From the NCBI GenBank assembly GCA_023402275.1, contig JAEXCH010000009.1:62001-126000 (forward strand): a stretch of 64,000 nucleotides of DNA, in the 5' to 3' direction. Of the stretch, positions 53,054-60,860 are shown in pieces. The notes under the pieces are model-generated. The model did no database searches and was not told where the DNA came from. It saw only the letters and a list, made by a program, of their open reading frames with translations. Source of the DNA: Methanobacteriota archaeon (lineage in GTDB: Archaea; Thermoplasmatota; Thermoplasmata; Methanomassiliicoccales; Methanomethylophilaceae). Within the stretch, counting starts at the first letter, position 1. The number at the start of each line of letters is the position of its first letter. A program made the translations under genes and the position numbers.

Positions 53054-53917
53054 GTGGAGTTTGGAGAGATAATAGGACTTTCAGCCTTTCTGATCACAAT
53101 GGCGGTATTGGTATCCGCAAGTATCAATGATTGGAAATATCGGGAAGTGCCCGATAATCACTGGATCTTACTGGGAATTGTCGGTTTGATACTGATGACG
53201 ATCTATTCCATACACACTACCGGCCTCAGATGGGAATATCTGTGTTTGATCGCCGGAACGATCTTGATACTACTGGATGTCTTCTGGGACAGGGAGTTCA
53301 ACCCATTGGTCTTCTATGTTCTGATGGCACTTCTGTTCATCATACCGTTGTATTCGAGCTTCTCTGAACCGATAATGAAGGCATGGGCATCGATCCCTAT
53401 ATGCTATATCATATTCTTGGGGATGTACGTTCTCAACATTGTCAGAGGCGGAGCAGATGTGAAATGCCTCATTGTTCTCTCGATAATGTTCCCTATATAT
53501 CCTCAGTTCTTTGGATTCCCTTTGATAAATGTTCCTGAGGCCGCAATGAGCCAGATCTTCGTTTATTCCATATCCGTACTGTTCCTTGCCGCAATATTGG
53601 CGATACCAGTGATATTCTATTTCATGTTCAGGAATATAAGGGACAGGAACATCTCTAAAAGGATGTTCTCGGGACATATGATGTTGATATCTGATGCGGA
53701 GGGGGCCGATGTCTGGCCGTTAGAGGATATTGTGGATGGAGAGCTTTCTCACATAAAGATACCCGACGAGGAAGAGATAGACGGAATATACACAAGGCTC
53801 AAGGAAGCGGGACACGAAAAGGTATGGGTCACCCCAATGATCCCCTTCATTGTGATGATAACTGCGGCAGTGGCGATCCTTACTCTGATCGGCAATCCTC
53901 TCTTTCTTATCGTATGA
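53054..53917 (+). CDS. A24 family (type IV prepilin/preflagellin) peptidase-like protein
   Basis: An aspartic membrane peptidase that cleaves class III signal peptides of pilins and archaellins. The two catalytic Asp sites are SINDWKYREVPDNHW near residue 25 and VRGGADVKCL near residue 137 (GxGD with Ala in third place). The protein has about seven membrane helices and a 70-residue cytoplasmic insertion before the last helix. The start is GTG 53054 with a TATA-like AATAAAATAATAT 25-30 bases upstream. It overlaps the convergent gene by 11 bases. No pilin genes are adjacent. Confidence 0.85.
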   Translation: MEFGEIIGLSAFLITMAVLVSASINDWKYREVPDNHWILLGIVGLILMTIYSIHTTGLRWEYLCLIAGTILILLDVFWDREFNPLVFYVLMALLFIIPLYSSFSEPIMKAWASIPICYIIFLGMYVLNIVRGGADVKCLIVLSIMFPIYPQFFGFPLINVPEAAMSQIFVYSISVLFLAAILAIPVIFYFMFRNIRDRNISKRMFSGHMMLISDAEGADVWPLEDIVDGELSHIKIPDEEEIDGIYTRLKEAGHEKVWVTPMIPFIVMITAAVAILTLIGNPLFLIV

Positions 53918-54920
53918 TGTTCATCTTATGTCTGCATTGAGAACATCTGTTCCCGTTCAATGCAACGATCTCCACAAGGTATCCCGTACGTCTTATCACC
54001 AGTGCTCCGCAGTTCGGGCAGTATGTATCTGAGGCGTCATCCGCCAGAACATTCCCTACATACACATATTCAAGACCGCACTCCATTGCGGTCTCCCTGC
54101 ATTGCAGCAAGGTCTCCACGGGGGTGATCGGGACATTCATCATCTCAAAATCAGGATGGAATCTTGAGAAATGTATCGGGACGTCAGGGGACAACCTGTT
54201 CCTGACCCAGCCGGAGAATTCCTCTATCTCCTTCTCCGAATCGTTGTATCCGGGTATCACCAGATATGTGAGTTCCAGATGTACTCCTTCCTCATGTACT
54301 ATCTCGGCGGACCTAAGGACATCGTTCAGGTGAGCACCGCAGACCTTCATGTAGAATTCATCTGTGAATCCTTTGATATCTATGTTCATGGCATCGGTGA
54401 CCTTGCACAATTCCCTCAATGGCTCCTCACATATCAGGCCGTTGCTTACCAAGACGTATCTCAGGTCCGGAGCCTCATCGACGATGTCCATTATGTATTC
54501 GAACCAGATCACCGGTTCGTTATATGTGAACGCAATGGAATCGAACTTCTCCTTCCTGCAGAATTCCACGACCTCTTCAGGCGATTCGTATGTGGTCCGT
54601 CTTCTTCCCGTAGGCGACATAGATATTGCATAGTTCTGGCAATGTTTACAGGACATGTTGCATCCTATTCCTCCGATGGAGAATATCCTGCTCTTCGGAT
54701 AGTAGTGGTACAAGGGTTTCTTCTCAATGGGATCAACACTGAATGATGATACCTTCCCGTAGTTGTTCGCAATGAGCTTATCCTCTTCTCCTTTGCGGGC
54801 AATGCATCTTCCGAACCCTCCAATCGGTATGCGGCATCTGTGCGGACACAGGTCGCATACGTAAACATCGCCGTCGCGATGGTAATATCTGGCTTCGACG
54901 TTGGGATTAATACCTGCCAC
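53907..54920 (-). CDS. amrS: AmmeMemoRadiSam-system radical SAM enzyme
   Basis: A pyruvate formate-lyase activating enzyme-like radical SAM protein. The cluster motif is IGCNMSCKHCQNYAIS. The N-terminus carries CDLCPHRCRI and the C-terminus a zinc ribbon (TYCPNCGALVIRR and GNRCSQCRHK). The 337 residues and motif order match the AmrS family, found with Memo-like and AMMECR1-like partners, which are not in the window. The target is unknown. It overlaps thiL by 14 bases. Confidence 0.9.
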   Translation of the reverse strand: MAGINPNVEARYYHRDGDVYVCDLCPHRCRIPIGGFGRCIARKGEEDKLIANNYGKVSSFSVDPIEKKPLYHYYPKSRIFSIGGIGCNMSCKHCQNYAISMSPTGRRRTTYESPEEVVEFCRKEKFDSIAFTYNEPVIWFEYIMDIVDEAPDLRYVLVSNGLICEEPLRELCKVTDAMNIDIKGFTDEFYMKVCGAHLNDVLRSAEIVHEEGVHLELTYLVIPGYNDSEKEIEEFSGWVRNRLSPDVPIHFSRFHPDFEMMNVPITPVETLLQCRETAMECGLEYVYVGNVLADDASDTYCPNCGALVIRRTGYLVEIVALNGNRCSQCRHKMNIIR

Positions 54921-55845
54921 TTCGCATCACCTCTCTGGAACCCATGCGATTGATATACGGAGCGTTGTCGTTTGTGACCTTGCCTATGACCGAGAACTCG
55001 ATCTCCTTATCGTACAATGCGCTCATCCTTTCCTTGTCAAAGGTGAAAAGAAGTTCATAATCCCCTCCCCAGTATAGTAAAAGGTCCTCTTTGGATAGGG
55101 AGAGTTCAGATGATATGCGTTCAACATCGTCACCTTCGGGAAGGAAATCCATGTGGATGTCCATTCCTACGTGGCTTGCATCGCATATTGCCCTGGCACC
55201 TTCGGCCAGACCGTCAGAGAGGTCCAGACAGGATGTTACCGCACCGGATGCGGATAGTATGACCCCCTCATCAACTCTGGGTGTAGGGGTCAGTAAAGCA
55301 GAAGTATCAACGCCGTTGATATCATTCTCCAAAGCGAAGAATCCTGAAGCTGCGGATCCGAGATCACCTGTAACAGCTATCACATCTCCCGGTCTGGCAC
55401 CTGATCTCAACATAGGGTTTCTTCCATTCAAAGAACCTATGGCCGTACATGACACGGACCCGCACCCGGGTTTGGTGTCGCCGCCGAATATGTGGGCACC
55501 ATATGAAACAGCGCAATCGTCCATTCCTCTCATTATATCATAGACATTATCGTCATCGAGTTCCTCTGGCATCTGAAGCGATGCAAGAAGCCCTACTGGC
55601 TCCGCACCCATACTTGCCAGATCGCTGATGTTGACAGCAGCGGCCATCCATCCGAAGTTCTCATAGGTCATTCCTTTTGGGAAATGTCTCTCGAAGGACA
55701 CGGCATCTACACATGCTACAACATCTCCTTTGATCTGAGGGATCAATGCTGCATCATCTCCGGCCCCGAGTCCCGGAGGTTGATGGATGATGCTTCGAAT
55801 GTTCTTGATAAGCTCTCTTTCCCCCAAATCCTTCAAGGAGACCAT
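54907..55845 (-). CDS. thiL: Thiamine-monophosphate kinase
   Basis: ThiL makes thiamine diphosphate. The AIR synthase-like fold shows GAGDDAALI, VACVDAVSFERHFP, NISDLASMGAEPVG, FGGDTKPG and ISSGLAEGA-like DLSDGLAEGARAI, ending in YELLFTF. The 312 residues are normal. It forms a two-gene unit with the radical SAM gene. Its promoter faces larA. Confidence 0.95.
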   Translation of the reverse strand: MVSLKDLGERELIKNIRSIIHQPPGLGAGDDAALIPQIKGDVVACVDAVSFERHFPKGMTYENFGWMAAAVNISDLASMGAEPVGLLASLQMPEELDDDNVYDIMRGMDDCAVSYGAHIFGGDTKPGCGSVSCTAIGSLNGRNPMLRSGARPGDVIAVTGDLGSAASGFFALENDINGVDTSALLTPTPRVDEGVILSASGAVTSCLDLSDGLAEGARAICDASHVGMDIHMDFLPEGDDVERISSELSLSKEDLLLYWGGDYELLFTFDKERMSALYDKEIEFSVIGKVTNDNAPYINRMGSREVMRSGRY

Positions 55846-55955
55846 TGATCGAGGTATGATATGTCCGTTAATAAACTACGCTCTTATTGACGCATGCGTG
55901 AGTCCAAGACTAAATAATTAATATTAGTGTGGACAATTCAGATGGTCGGTCCCAT

Positions 55956-57197
55956 ATGATAATTGATGTGAAATACGGAAAGGACGGGGTACAGAAAACG
56001 GAGATCCCGGACAAGAACTACATCGGAACTTTCTATCCGAAGGATGTTGAATGCAAGGATCCCGATGAGGTCATAGGTGAATCTATAGACAACCCCATTG
56101 GATATGGATCACTTTCCAAATTCCTGGAAGGAGGTAAGGATGTCGTGTTCATAGTCAACGACGGAACCAGACCCACTCCCACAGCAAAGGTGTTGGATGC
56201 CCTTTCGAAGAGGATGGACCTCCGCACGGCAAGATACATCATAGCGACAGGAACCCATAGGGACATGACCGCTGAGGAATACGATTTCGTGTTCGGTAAA
56301 CACTATGGATCGTTGAAGGACAGGATAATATCCCATGATGCCAAGACGTCAGAATGCGTAAACCTCGGTAAGTCCAAGAACGGCACCCCCATGGAGGTCA
56401 ACAAGATCGCCGTGGAGGCAGACAGACTCGTCATAATCACAAGTGTGGAACCCCACTACTTCGCAGGTTATACAGGAGGCAGGAAGTCGTTCCTTCCGGG
56501 TGTCGCATCATATGAGACGATAGAAGCCAACCACAGGCTGGCAATGAGGAAGGAAGCACAATCCCTCGTACTGGAAGGCAACCCTGTTCACGAGGACATG
56601 ATGGATGCCCTTGAAGTGGTGAAAGGGAAGGAGATATTCTCCATACAGATGGTACTGGACAGGCACCAGAACATATACAAGGTGGCCTCCGGAGACCTCA
56701 ACCCCGCATTCGATCAGGCTGTCAAATGGGCGAACGAGGTGTTCTCTGTACCGATACCAGAGAAAGCAGATATCGTGATCTCAGTGGCACCATACCCAAT
56801 GGATGTTGATCTGTACCAGTCGCAGAAGGCCCTGGACAACGGCAAGTGGGCGCTGAAGGAAGGCGGGAAGATAATAATGGTCTCCAAGTGCAGGGAAGGT
56901 GTAGGACATGCAACCTTCCTCAACCAACTTTCATCCTCAAAGGATCCGAAGCAGGTATTAGAGAACCTGAGCAAAGAATACAAGCTCGGATATCACAAAG
57001 CGGCCAAGATGGCAGAGATAGCGGTCTGGGCTGACATATGGGCGGTAACGGACCTTGACCCGGAGATGATAAGGGCGGCCAACATAACACCGTTCCCGAC
57101 CGTGGATGATGCAGTGAAGGAAGCACTCAGACAGAAGCCTGATGCAAAGGTGATCGTGCTCATGGACGGCAGCGTCACAATACCCAGGGTGGAGTAA
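55956..57197 (+). CDS. larA: LarA-like nickel-dependent racemase family protein
   Basis: LarA enzymes use a nickel-pincer cofactor to racemise lactate or other 2-hydroxy acids. Family motifs are VNDGTRPTPT, IATGTHRDMT (His), EPHYFAGYTGGRKSFLPGV with the cofactor-binding Lys, and GNPVHEDM. The 413 residues are standard. ATG 55956 begins MIIDVKYGKDG as in homologues; GTG 55929 is possible. The gene is followed one base later by a CCG-domain Fe-S protein. The cofactor genes larB, larC and larE are not in the window, so the substrate remains open. Confidence 0.88.
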   Translation: MIIDVKYGKDGVQKTEIPDKNYIGTFYPKDVECKDPDEVIGESIDNPIGYGSLSKFLEGGKDVVFIVNDGTRPTPTAKVLDALSKRMDLRTARYIIATGTHRDMTAEEYDFVFGKHYGSLKDRIISHDAKTSECVNLGKSKNGTPMEVNKIAVEADRLVIITSVEPHYFAGYTGGRKSFLPGVASYETIEANHRLAMRKEAQSLVLEGNPVHEDMMDALEVVKGKEIFSIQMVLDRHQNIYKVASGDLNPAFDQAVKWANEVFSVPIPEKADIVISVAPYPMDVDLYQSQKALDNGKWALKEGGKIIMVSKCREGVGHATFLNQLSSSKDPKQVLENLSKEYKLGYHKAAKMAEIAVWADIWAVTDLDPEMIRAANITPFPTVDDAVKEALRQKPDAKVIVLMDGSVTIPRVE

Positions 57198-57198
57198 T

Positions 57199-58296
57199 AT
57201 GAGCGATTTCGAAGCAGAGAAGATAGATAAGGTAAAGCAGGCGCTGAACACCTGTACCATGTGCGGGTTCTGTAAGAGCGTCTGCCCTTCATTCAAATCG
57301 ATAGGCTGGGATTCAGCCCTTTCAAGAGGAAGGATAATCCTCACATACGGATTGCTCAATGGGGATCTTGAAGCAGACGATTCCGTTGTGGAGAACATGT
57401 ACACATGTACAACCTGTGCGGACTGTGTCAGACGCTGTCCTTCAAAGGTGGATATCGTTGAAGTGATAGAGATGTGCAGGTCCGATTTGGTGAAGAACGG
57501 ACACATACTCCCTAAGCATAAGACGGTGGTCGAGAACGTCTACGAATACGGCAACCCCTACGCAGAGGAGAAGTCCGTCGTTGAAACCCTGGGAATAAAG
57601 CCACACAAGGCAAAGGTAGGATATTTCGCAGGCTGTACTGCGACATATAGGGAGAAGGAGATAGCCAATGCATCCTTATCGATACTAAGGAAACTCGGCG
57701 TGGATTTCACAACGGTGGACGAGATATGCTGTGGTTCCGTACTTCAAAGGATAGGTGCCGATGAAGAGAAGACCATCGAGATCATGAGGAAGAATGTTGA
57801 TGCCATCAAAGCAATGGGTGTTGAGACCCTTATTCTCTCATGTTCAGGATGCTACAGGATGTTCAAGATCGAATATCCTAAGTTCGTGGATGTTCCGTTC
57901 GAGGTTCTTCACATGTCAGAGTTCCTTGCGAAACAGGACCTGAAACTGAAACCTTTGGGTGATATGAAGATAACATATCATGACCCATGCCATCTGGGAA
58001 GGCACTGCAAGGTCTATGATGCTCCGAGGGAAGTACTTATGAAGTTCCCCGATGTGGATTTCAAGGAGATGAAGTTCAACAGGTCAACAAGCCACTGCTG
58101 CGGAGGCGGCGGAGGTGTGAGGTCGGCCTTCCCAGAAGAGGCCAAGGACATAGCGGGAACAAGATTGGATGAAGCTGACTTTGCTGATGTAGTGGTCACG
58201 GCATGCCCATTCTGTGTTGCGAACCTGTCGGCCGCCATTGGCGACAGAAAGGTCAAGGTAATGGATCTAACGGAATTGGTGGACAGCCATCTTTGA
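57199..58296 (+). CDS. CCG-domain Fe-S oxidoreductase (HdrD/GlpC/LutA-like)
   Basis: A 365-residue electron-transfer protein. The N-terminus has two [4Fe-4S] ferredoxin motifs, TCTMCGFCKSVCPS and TCTTCADCVRRCPS. Two CCG domains follow: DEICCGSVLQRIG with SCSGC, and DPCHLGRHCKV with SHCCGGGGGVRS. Such proteins pair with FAD-dependent hydroxyacid dehydrogenases or act as HdrD. Here it sits one base after larA, which suggests that the racemised hydroxy acid is oxidised (inference), but no FAD subunit is nearby. Confidence 0.9.
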   Translation: MSDFEAEKIDKVKQALNTCTMCGFCKSVCPSFKSIGWDSALSRGRIILTYGLLNGDLEADDSVVENMYTCTTCADCVRRCPSKVDIVEVIEMCRSDLVKNGHILPKHKTVVENVYEYGNPYAEEKSVVETLGIKPHKAKVGYFAGCTATYREKEIANASLSILRKLGVDFTTVDEICCGSVLQRIGADEEKTIEIMRKNVDAIKAMGVETLILSCSGCYRMFKIEYPKFVDVPFEVLHMSEFLAKQDLKLKPLGDMKITYHDPCHLGRHCKVYDAPREVLMKFPDVDFKEMKFNRSTSHCCGGGGGVRSAFPEEAKDIAGTRLDEADFADVVVTACPFCVANLSAAIGDRKVKVMDLTELVDSHL

Positions 58297-58298
58297 AC

Positions 58299-59096
58299 AT
58301 GTATCGTTCTGATCATTGGATGAGGTCATGTAACAGGCCTCCATTCATAATGGGGATACTGAATGTCACTCCTGACTCGTTCTCGGACGGAGGAAGGTTC
58401 CTTTCAAAGGATGATGCATTGGCACATGCCTTTGAGTTGATAGATGACGGTGCCGATATCATTGATATCGGAGGAGAATCCACCAGACCGGGTTCGGACC
58501 CCACATCTTTGGAGGAAGAGTTATCAAGGGTCATACCGGTGATAGAGGAACTGTCTGCATCATCGGATGTCCCCATCTCCATCGATACCATGAAACCGGA
58601 GGTCGCGGAGAGATCCCTTGCCGCAGGAGCATCGATCATCAATGATATCTGCGGTATCAGGGATGAGAGGATGGCAGACGTTGTCTTAAAAAACGATGCC
58701 AATGTGATAATCATGCACATGCATGGGACCCCTAAGACACTGGGCACCGATATTATGGGCAATGATTTCATGAACGAGATCAAAGGATTCTTGGATGAAA
58801 GGGCAGCATATCTCATTGAAAGGGGATTGGACAGCAGGAACGTGATCCTCGATCCCGGTGTCGGGTTCGGGAAGGATGCCGAACAGAACATGCGGATCAT
58901 AATGAACAGTGGATGGTTCAGCGACAAATATCCTGTTCTTATCGGCCCATCCAGAAAAAGATTCCTTACCAATAATTTTCCAGATATGGAAAGGGATGAG
59001 GCGACCCTTAAGGCATCGGACCTTGCTGTGAAAAGCGGAGCAAGCATACTGAGAGTGCATAATGTGAAAAAGGCAGTATCTCACTTCAAGGAATGA
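58299..59096 (+). CDS. folP: Dihydropteroate synthase family protein
   Basis: DHPS joins a pterin to p-aminobenzoate in folate synthesis. Motifs are IMGILNVTPDSFSDGG, DIGGESTRPGSDP, SIDTMKPEVAERSL, NDICGIRD, ILDPGVGFGKD and GPSRKRFL, ending RVHNVKKAV; all substrate loops are intact. The 265 residues are usual. ATG 58299 follows the Fe-S gene stop by two bases. It suggests that this organism makes folate, or that the enzyme serves a related pterin. Confidence 0.93.
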   Translation: MYRSDHWMRSCNRPPFIMGILNVTPDSFSDGGRFLSKDDALAHAFELIDDGADIIDIGGESTRPGSDPTSLEEELSRVIPVIEELSASSDVPISIDTMKPEVAERSLAAGASIINDICGIRDERMADVVLKNDANVIIMHMHGTPKTLGTDIMGNDFMNEIKGFLDERAAYLIERGLDSRNVILDPGVGFGKDAEQNMRIIMNSGWFSDKYPVLIGPSRKRFLTNNFPDMERDEATLKASDLAVKSGASILRVHNVKKAVSHFKE

Positions 59097-59100
59097 TCCA

Positions 59101-59298
59101 TCACAACAGTATACCTATTGCAACGATGACTATGACGCTGACCGCCGTTAAAACAACAAAGAGGAGGTTCTTTCTTTTCTCCTCCTTTGTCTGGGCCTGA
59201 TCATTCCAGTAACACTCCTCTGAACAGTAAGCCTGTTCGAAAGGTACAGGATCACCGCAGAATTTGCAGTGGTCATGGTCTGGAAGTCTCGCAGTCAT
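59101..59298 (-). CDS. Small zinc-ribbon membrane protein (DUF2116-like)
   Basis: A 65-residue protein with a treble-clef/ribbon motif CKFCGDPVPFEQAYCSEECY (residues 11-30, C-x2-C and C-x3-C) and a C-terminal membrane helix (FVVLTAVSVIVIVAIGILL). The pattern matches archaeal DUF2116 proteins. ATG 59298 is chosen because the reading frame upstream runs into the divergent promoter. It lies back-to-back with the ubiquitin-like operon, about 73 bases away, so a partnership is possible, for example as a membrane-bound target or adaptor. That is speculation. Confidence 0.8.
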   Translation of the reverse strand: MTARLPDHDHCKFCGDPVPFEQAYCSEECYWNDQAQTKEEKRKNLLFVVLTAVSVIVIVAIGILL

Positions 59299-59340
59299 CG
59301 AACACGAATGGAGGTCATACTTTAAATCCTCACTGTCAAT

Positions 59341-59372
59341 CGTTTTATATCCGTAATATCGTGGCAAACCTG
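59341..59372 (+). promoter_or_regulatory. Promoter of the ubiquitin-like operon
   Basis: The TATA-like TTTTATAT at 59343-59350 lies 22-29 bases before GTG 59372, the right distance for transcription to begin at or near the start codon. No Shine-Dalgarno sequence precedes the GTG, so the mRNA is probably leaderless. Confidence 0.5.
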
Positions 59373-60142
59373 TGAGGGTGAAGGAATACGACAACGATCG
59401 TTTTGACAGGATGAGAAGGATAGAGTGGATGGATATGGAAGGTATCCAAAGATCCAGATCCCTCGTTGTCGGAGCAGGCGCATTGGGCAATGAAGCTGTA
59501 AAGTGCATGCTGCTTGCTGGATTTAACGATATTACCATTGTGGATATGGACAGCGTTGCAGTATCGAATCTAAGCAGATGTCTGTTTTTCAGAGAGGAGG
59601 ATAAGGATGGAGCCAACAAAGCAGAGATCGTTGCGGAAAGAGCCAAAGTACTCTATTCTGAAGCCAGGATAACTCCTATCACATCAAGGATACAGGACAT
59701 TGGAGACTGGGGATACGACATTGTGTTGGGATGTCTCGACAATATATCAGCAAGGATCCATGTGAACTCTCATGCGAGATACAATAAGATCCCATATATC
59801 GACGGTGCGACAGACGGTTTCAGAGGCAAGGTACAGGTCATACTTGATGACGGACCTTGCTTGGAATGCGGTTTGAACAACACCCACATGGAGATGATAG
59901 ACAGGAGATTCTCATGCACAGGGAACGGGTCGATCTTCGTTCCAAAGATAGCATCGGAAATAACAACTACCTCCATCATTGCTGCAATCCAAGTAAGGGA
60001 AGCAATGAAAATATTATCAGGAAGGACCGACTTGTGTATCAAGAACGTCATGTACTATGACGGAGAATCGGGAACGATGGACAATCTTGAGATCCCACGG
60101 GACAAAAACTGTCCTAATCACTTTACAGAGGAATCAAAATGA
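59372..60142 (+). CDS. E1-like ubiquitin-activating enzyme (ThiF/UBA fold)
   Basis: This enzyme should adenylate the C-terminal Gly of the Ubl encoded next and carry it as a thioester. The 256-residue protein is a single adenylation domain: RFDRMRRIEWMD N-terminus, ATP loop LVVGAGALGNEAV (residues 31-43), IVDMDSVAVSNLSRCLFF (56-73) and LGCLDN (119-124). A zinc site is likely from C163-LE-C166 and C247-PN-H250. Cys182 in RRFSCTGNG sits where UBA5-like E1s keep the catalytic Cys, before EITTTSIIAAIQVREAMKI. There is no ubiquitin-fold domain for E2 docking. The start is GTG 59372. Its stop overlaps the Ubl start as ATGA. Confidence 0.9.
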   Translation: MRVKEYDNDRFDRMRRIEWMDMEGIQRSRSLVVGAGALGNEAVKCMLLAGFNDITIVDMDSVAVSNLSRCLFFREEDKDGANKAEIVAERAKVLYSEARITPITSRIQDIGDWGYDIVLGCLDNISARIHVNSHARYNKIPYIDGATDGFRGKVQVILDDGPCLECGLNNTHMEMIDRRFSCTGNGSIFVPKIASEITTTSIIAAIQVREAMKILSGRTDLCIKNVMYYDGESGTMDNLEIPRDKNCPNHFTEESK

Positions 60143-60381
60143 CCGTGAGGATAACAGTTGTGAACACATTGAACAGCTCATCCATAAGGATGGAACTCGA
60201 ATCTTATGAATCAGTGGAAGATATAATCGATACAGCAGCGGAATACTGGGGGAAGGACGCCGGTGCATATGTCCTGAGGAAGGGATCAAAGCTACTGAAC
60301 AAAAGTCAAAGCATCGATGAGATCAATCTCAGGGATGATGACGTGATCGAGATGATACCCGATCCGGAAGGCGGAAGCTGA
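60139..60381 (+). CDS. Ubiquitin-like protein with C-terminal Gly-Gly-Ser
   Basis: An 80-residue beta-grasp protein: MTVRITVVNT (strand 1), SIRMELESYESVEDIIDTA (strand 2 and helix), then AYVLRKGSKLLNKSQSIDE and DDDVIEMIPDPEGGS. The layout, with a hydrophobic strand before the tail and a diglycine at 78-79, matches ubiquitin and related modifiers. One Ser follows the diglycine, so the protein is made as a precursor that needs trimming, presumably by the JAMM protease. Two Lys clusters (48, 51, 55) could act in chain formation. It overlaps the E1 stop and is followed by E2 after one base. Confidence 0.88.
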   Translation: MTVRITVVNTLNSSSIRMELESYESVEDIIDTAAEYWGKDAGAYVLRKGSKLLNKSQSIDEINLRDDDVIEMIPDPEGGS

Positions 60382-60382
60382 T

Positions 60383-60856
60383 ATGGGTCTTGTAAAACCG
60401 GTTCTGATAAAGAGGATCAACAATGAGATCCAAGGATTGAACGATCACTTGGGCATAAGGATCGCGCCCATTCCGGAGAATGCATGTTTTCCTATGGAGA
60501 TAAACATAGTCCTTCACAATACTCCTGCCAGGATATCAAAGGATGAGGTCGGCAACGAACACAACTTCACAATAATGATCTCTGAGGAATATCCTTATGA
60601 GAGGCCAAGGGCAAAATGGAACACGCCCATATTCCACCCCAACATCATGATGCCCGAGGATGGAGGATACGTCTGTGTCAAGACCCTTGATAACTGGTCA
60701 TTCGGATCATCTTTGCTATCCTTCGTAAAAGGTGTGGAACAATTGATCTCCGACCCAAATCCATTGAACCCATATGGCACCGAATCCTGCATGGAAGCCG
60801 CGAAGTGGTATCGAGACAATAAGCCCAAGTTCGAGGCGCATGTTAGATATGGTTGA
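60383..60856 (+). CDS. E2 ubiquitin-conjugating enzyme (UBC fold)
   Basis: The 157-residue protein is a complete UBC domain. The flap region NFTIMISEEYPYERPRAKWN (61-80) corresponds to the PxxYP..P element, FHPNI (84-88) is the HPN motif, and Cys98 in GGYVCVKTLDNW is the catalytic Cys, followed by conserved Trp105. The helix after it has LISDPNPLNPYGTESCMEAA, close to the eukaryotic LLxDPNPxxPL. The HPN-to-Cys spacing is 10 residues, slightly longer than in most eukaryotic E2s. It should accept the Ubl from the E1 as a thioester and pass it to Lys residues. It starts one base after the Ubl gene. Confidence 0.93.
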   Translation: MGLVKPVLIKRINNEIQGLNDHLGIRIAPIPENACFPMEINIVLHNTPARISKDEVGNEHNFTIMISEEYPYERPRAKWNTPIFHPNIMMPEDGGYVCVKTLDNWSFGSSLLSFVKGVEQLISDPNPLNPYGTESCMEAAKWYRDNKPKFEAHVRYG

Positions 60857-60860
60857 TCAT

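Noticed and set aside
58313..59047. Antisense frame opposite dihydropteroate synthase (244 codons)
   Set aside because: The plus strand has every DHPS motif; the antisense protein is a compositional shadow.
59101..59298. Zinc-ribbon protein considered as a RING-type E3
   Set aside because: It has only one C-x2-C and one C-x3-C pair and no cross-brace His/Cys set, so it is not a RING. It is kept only as a neighbour of interest.
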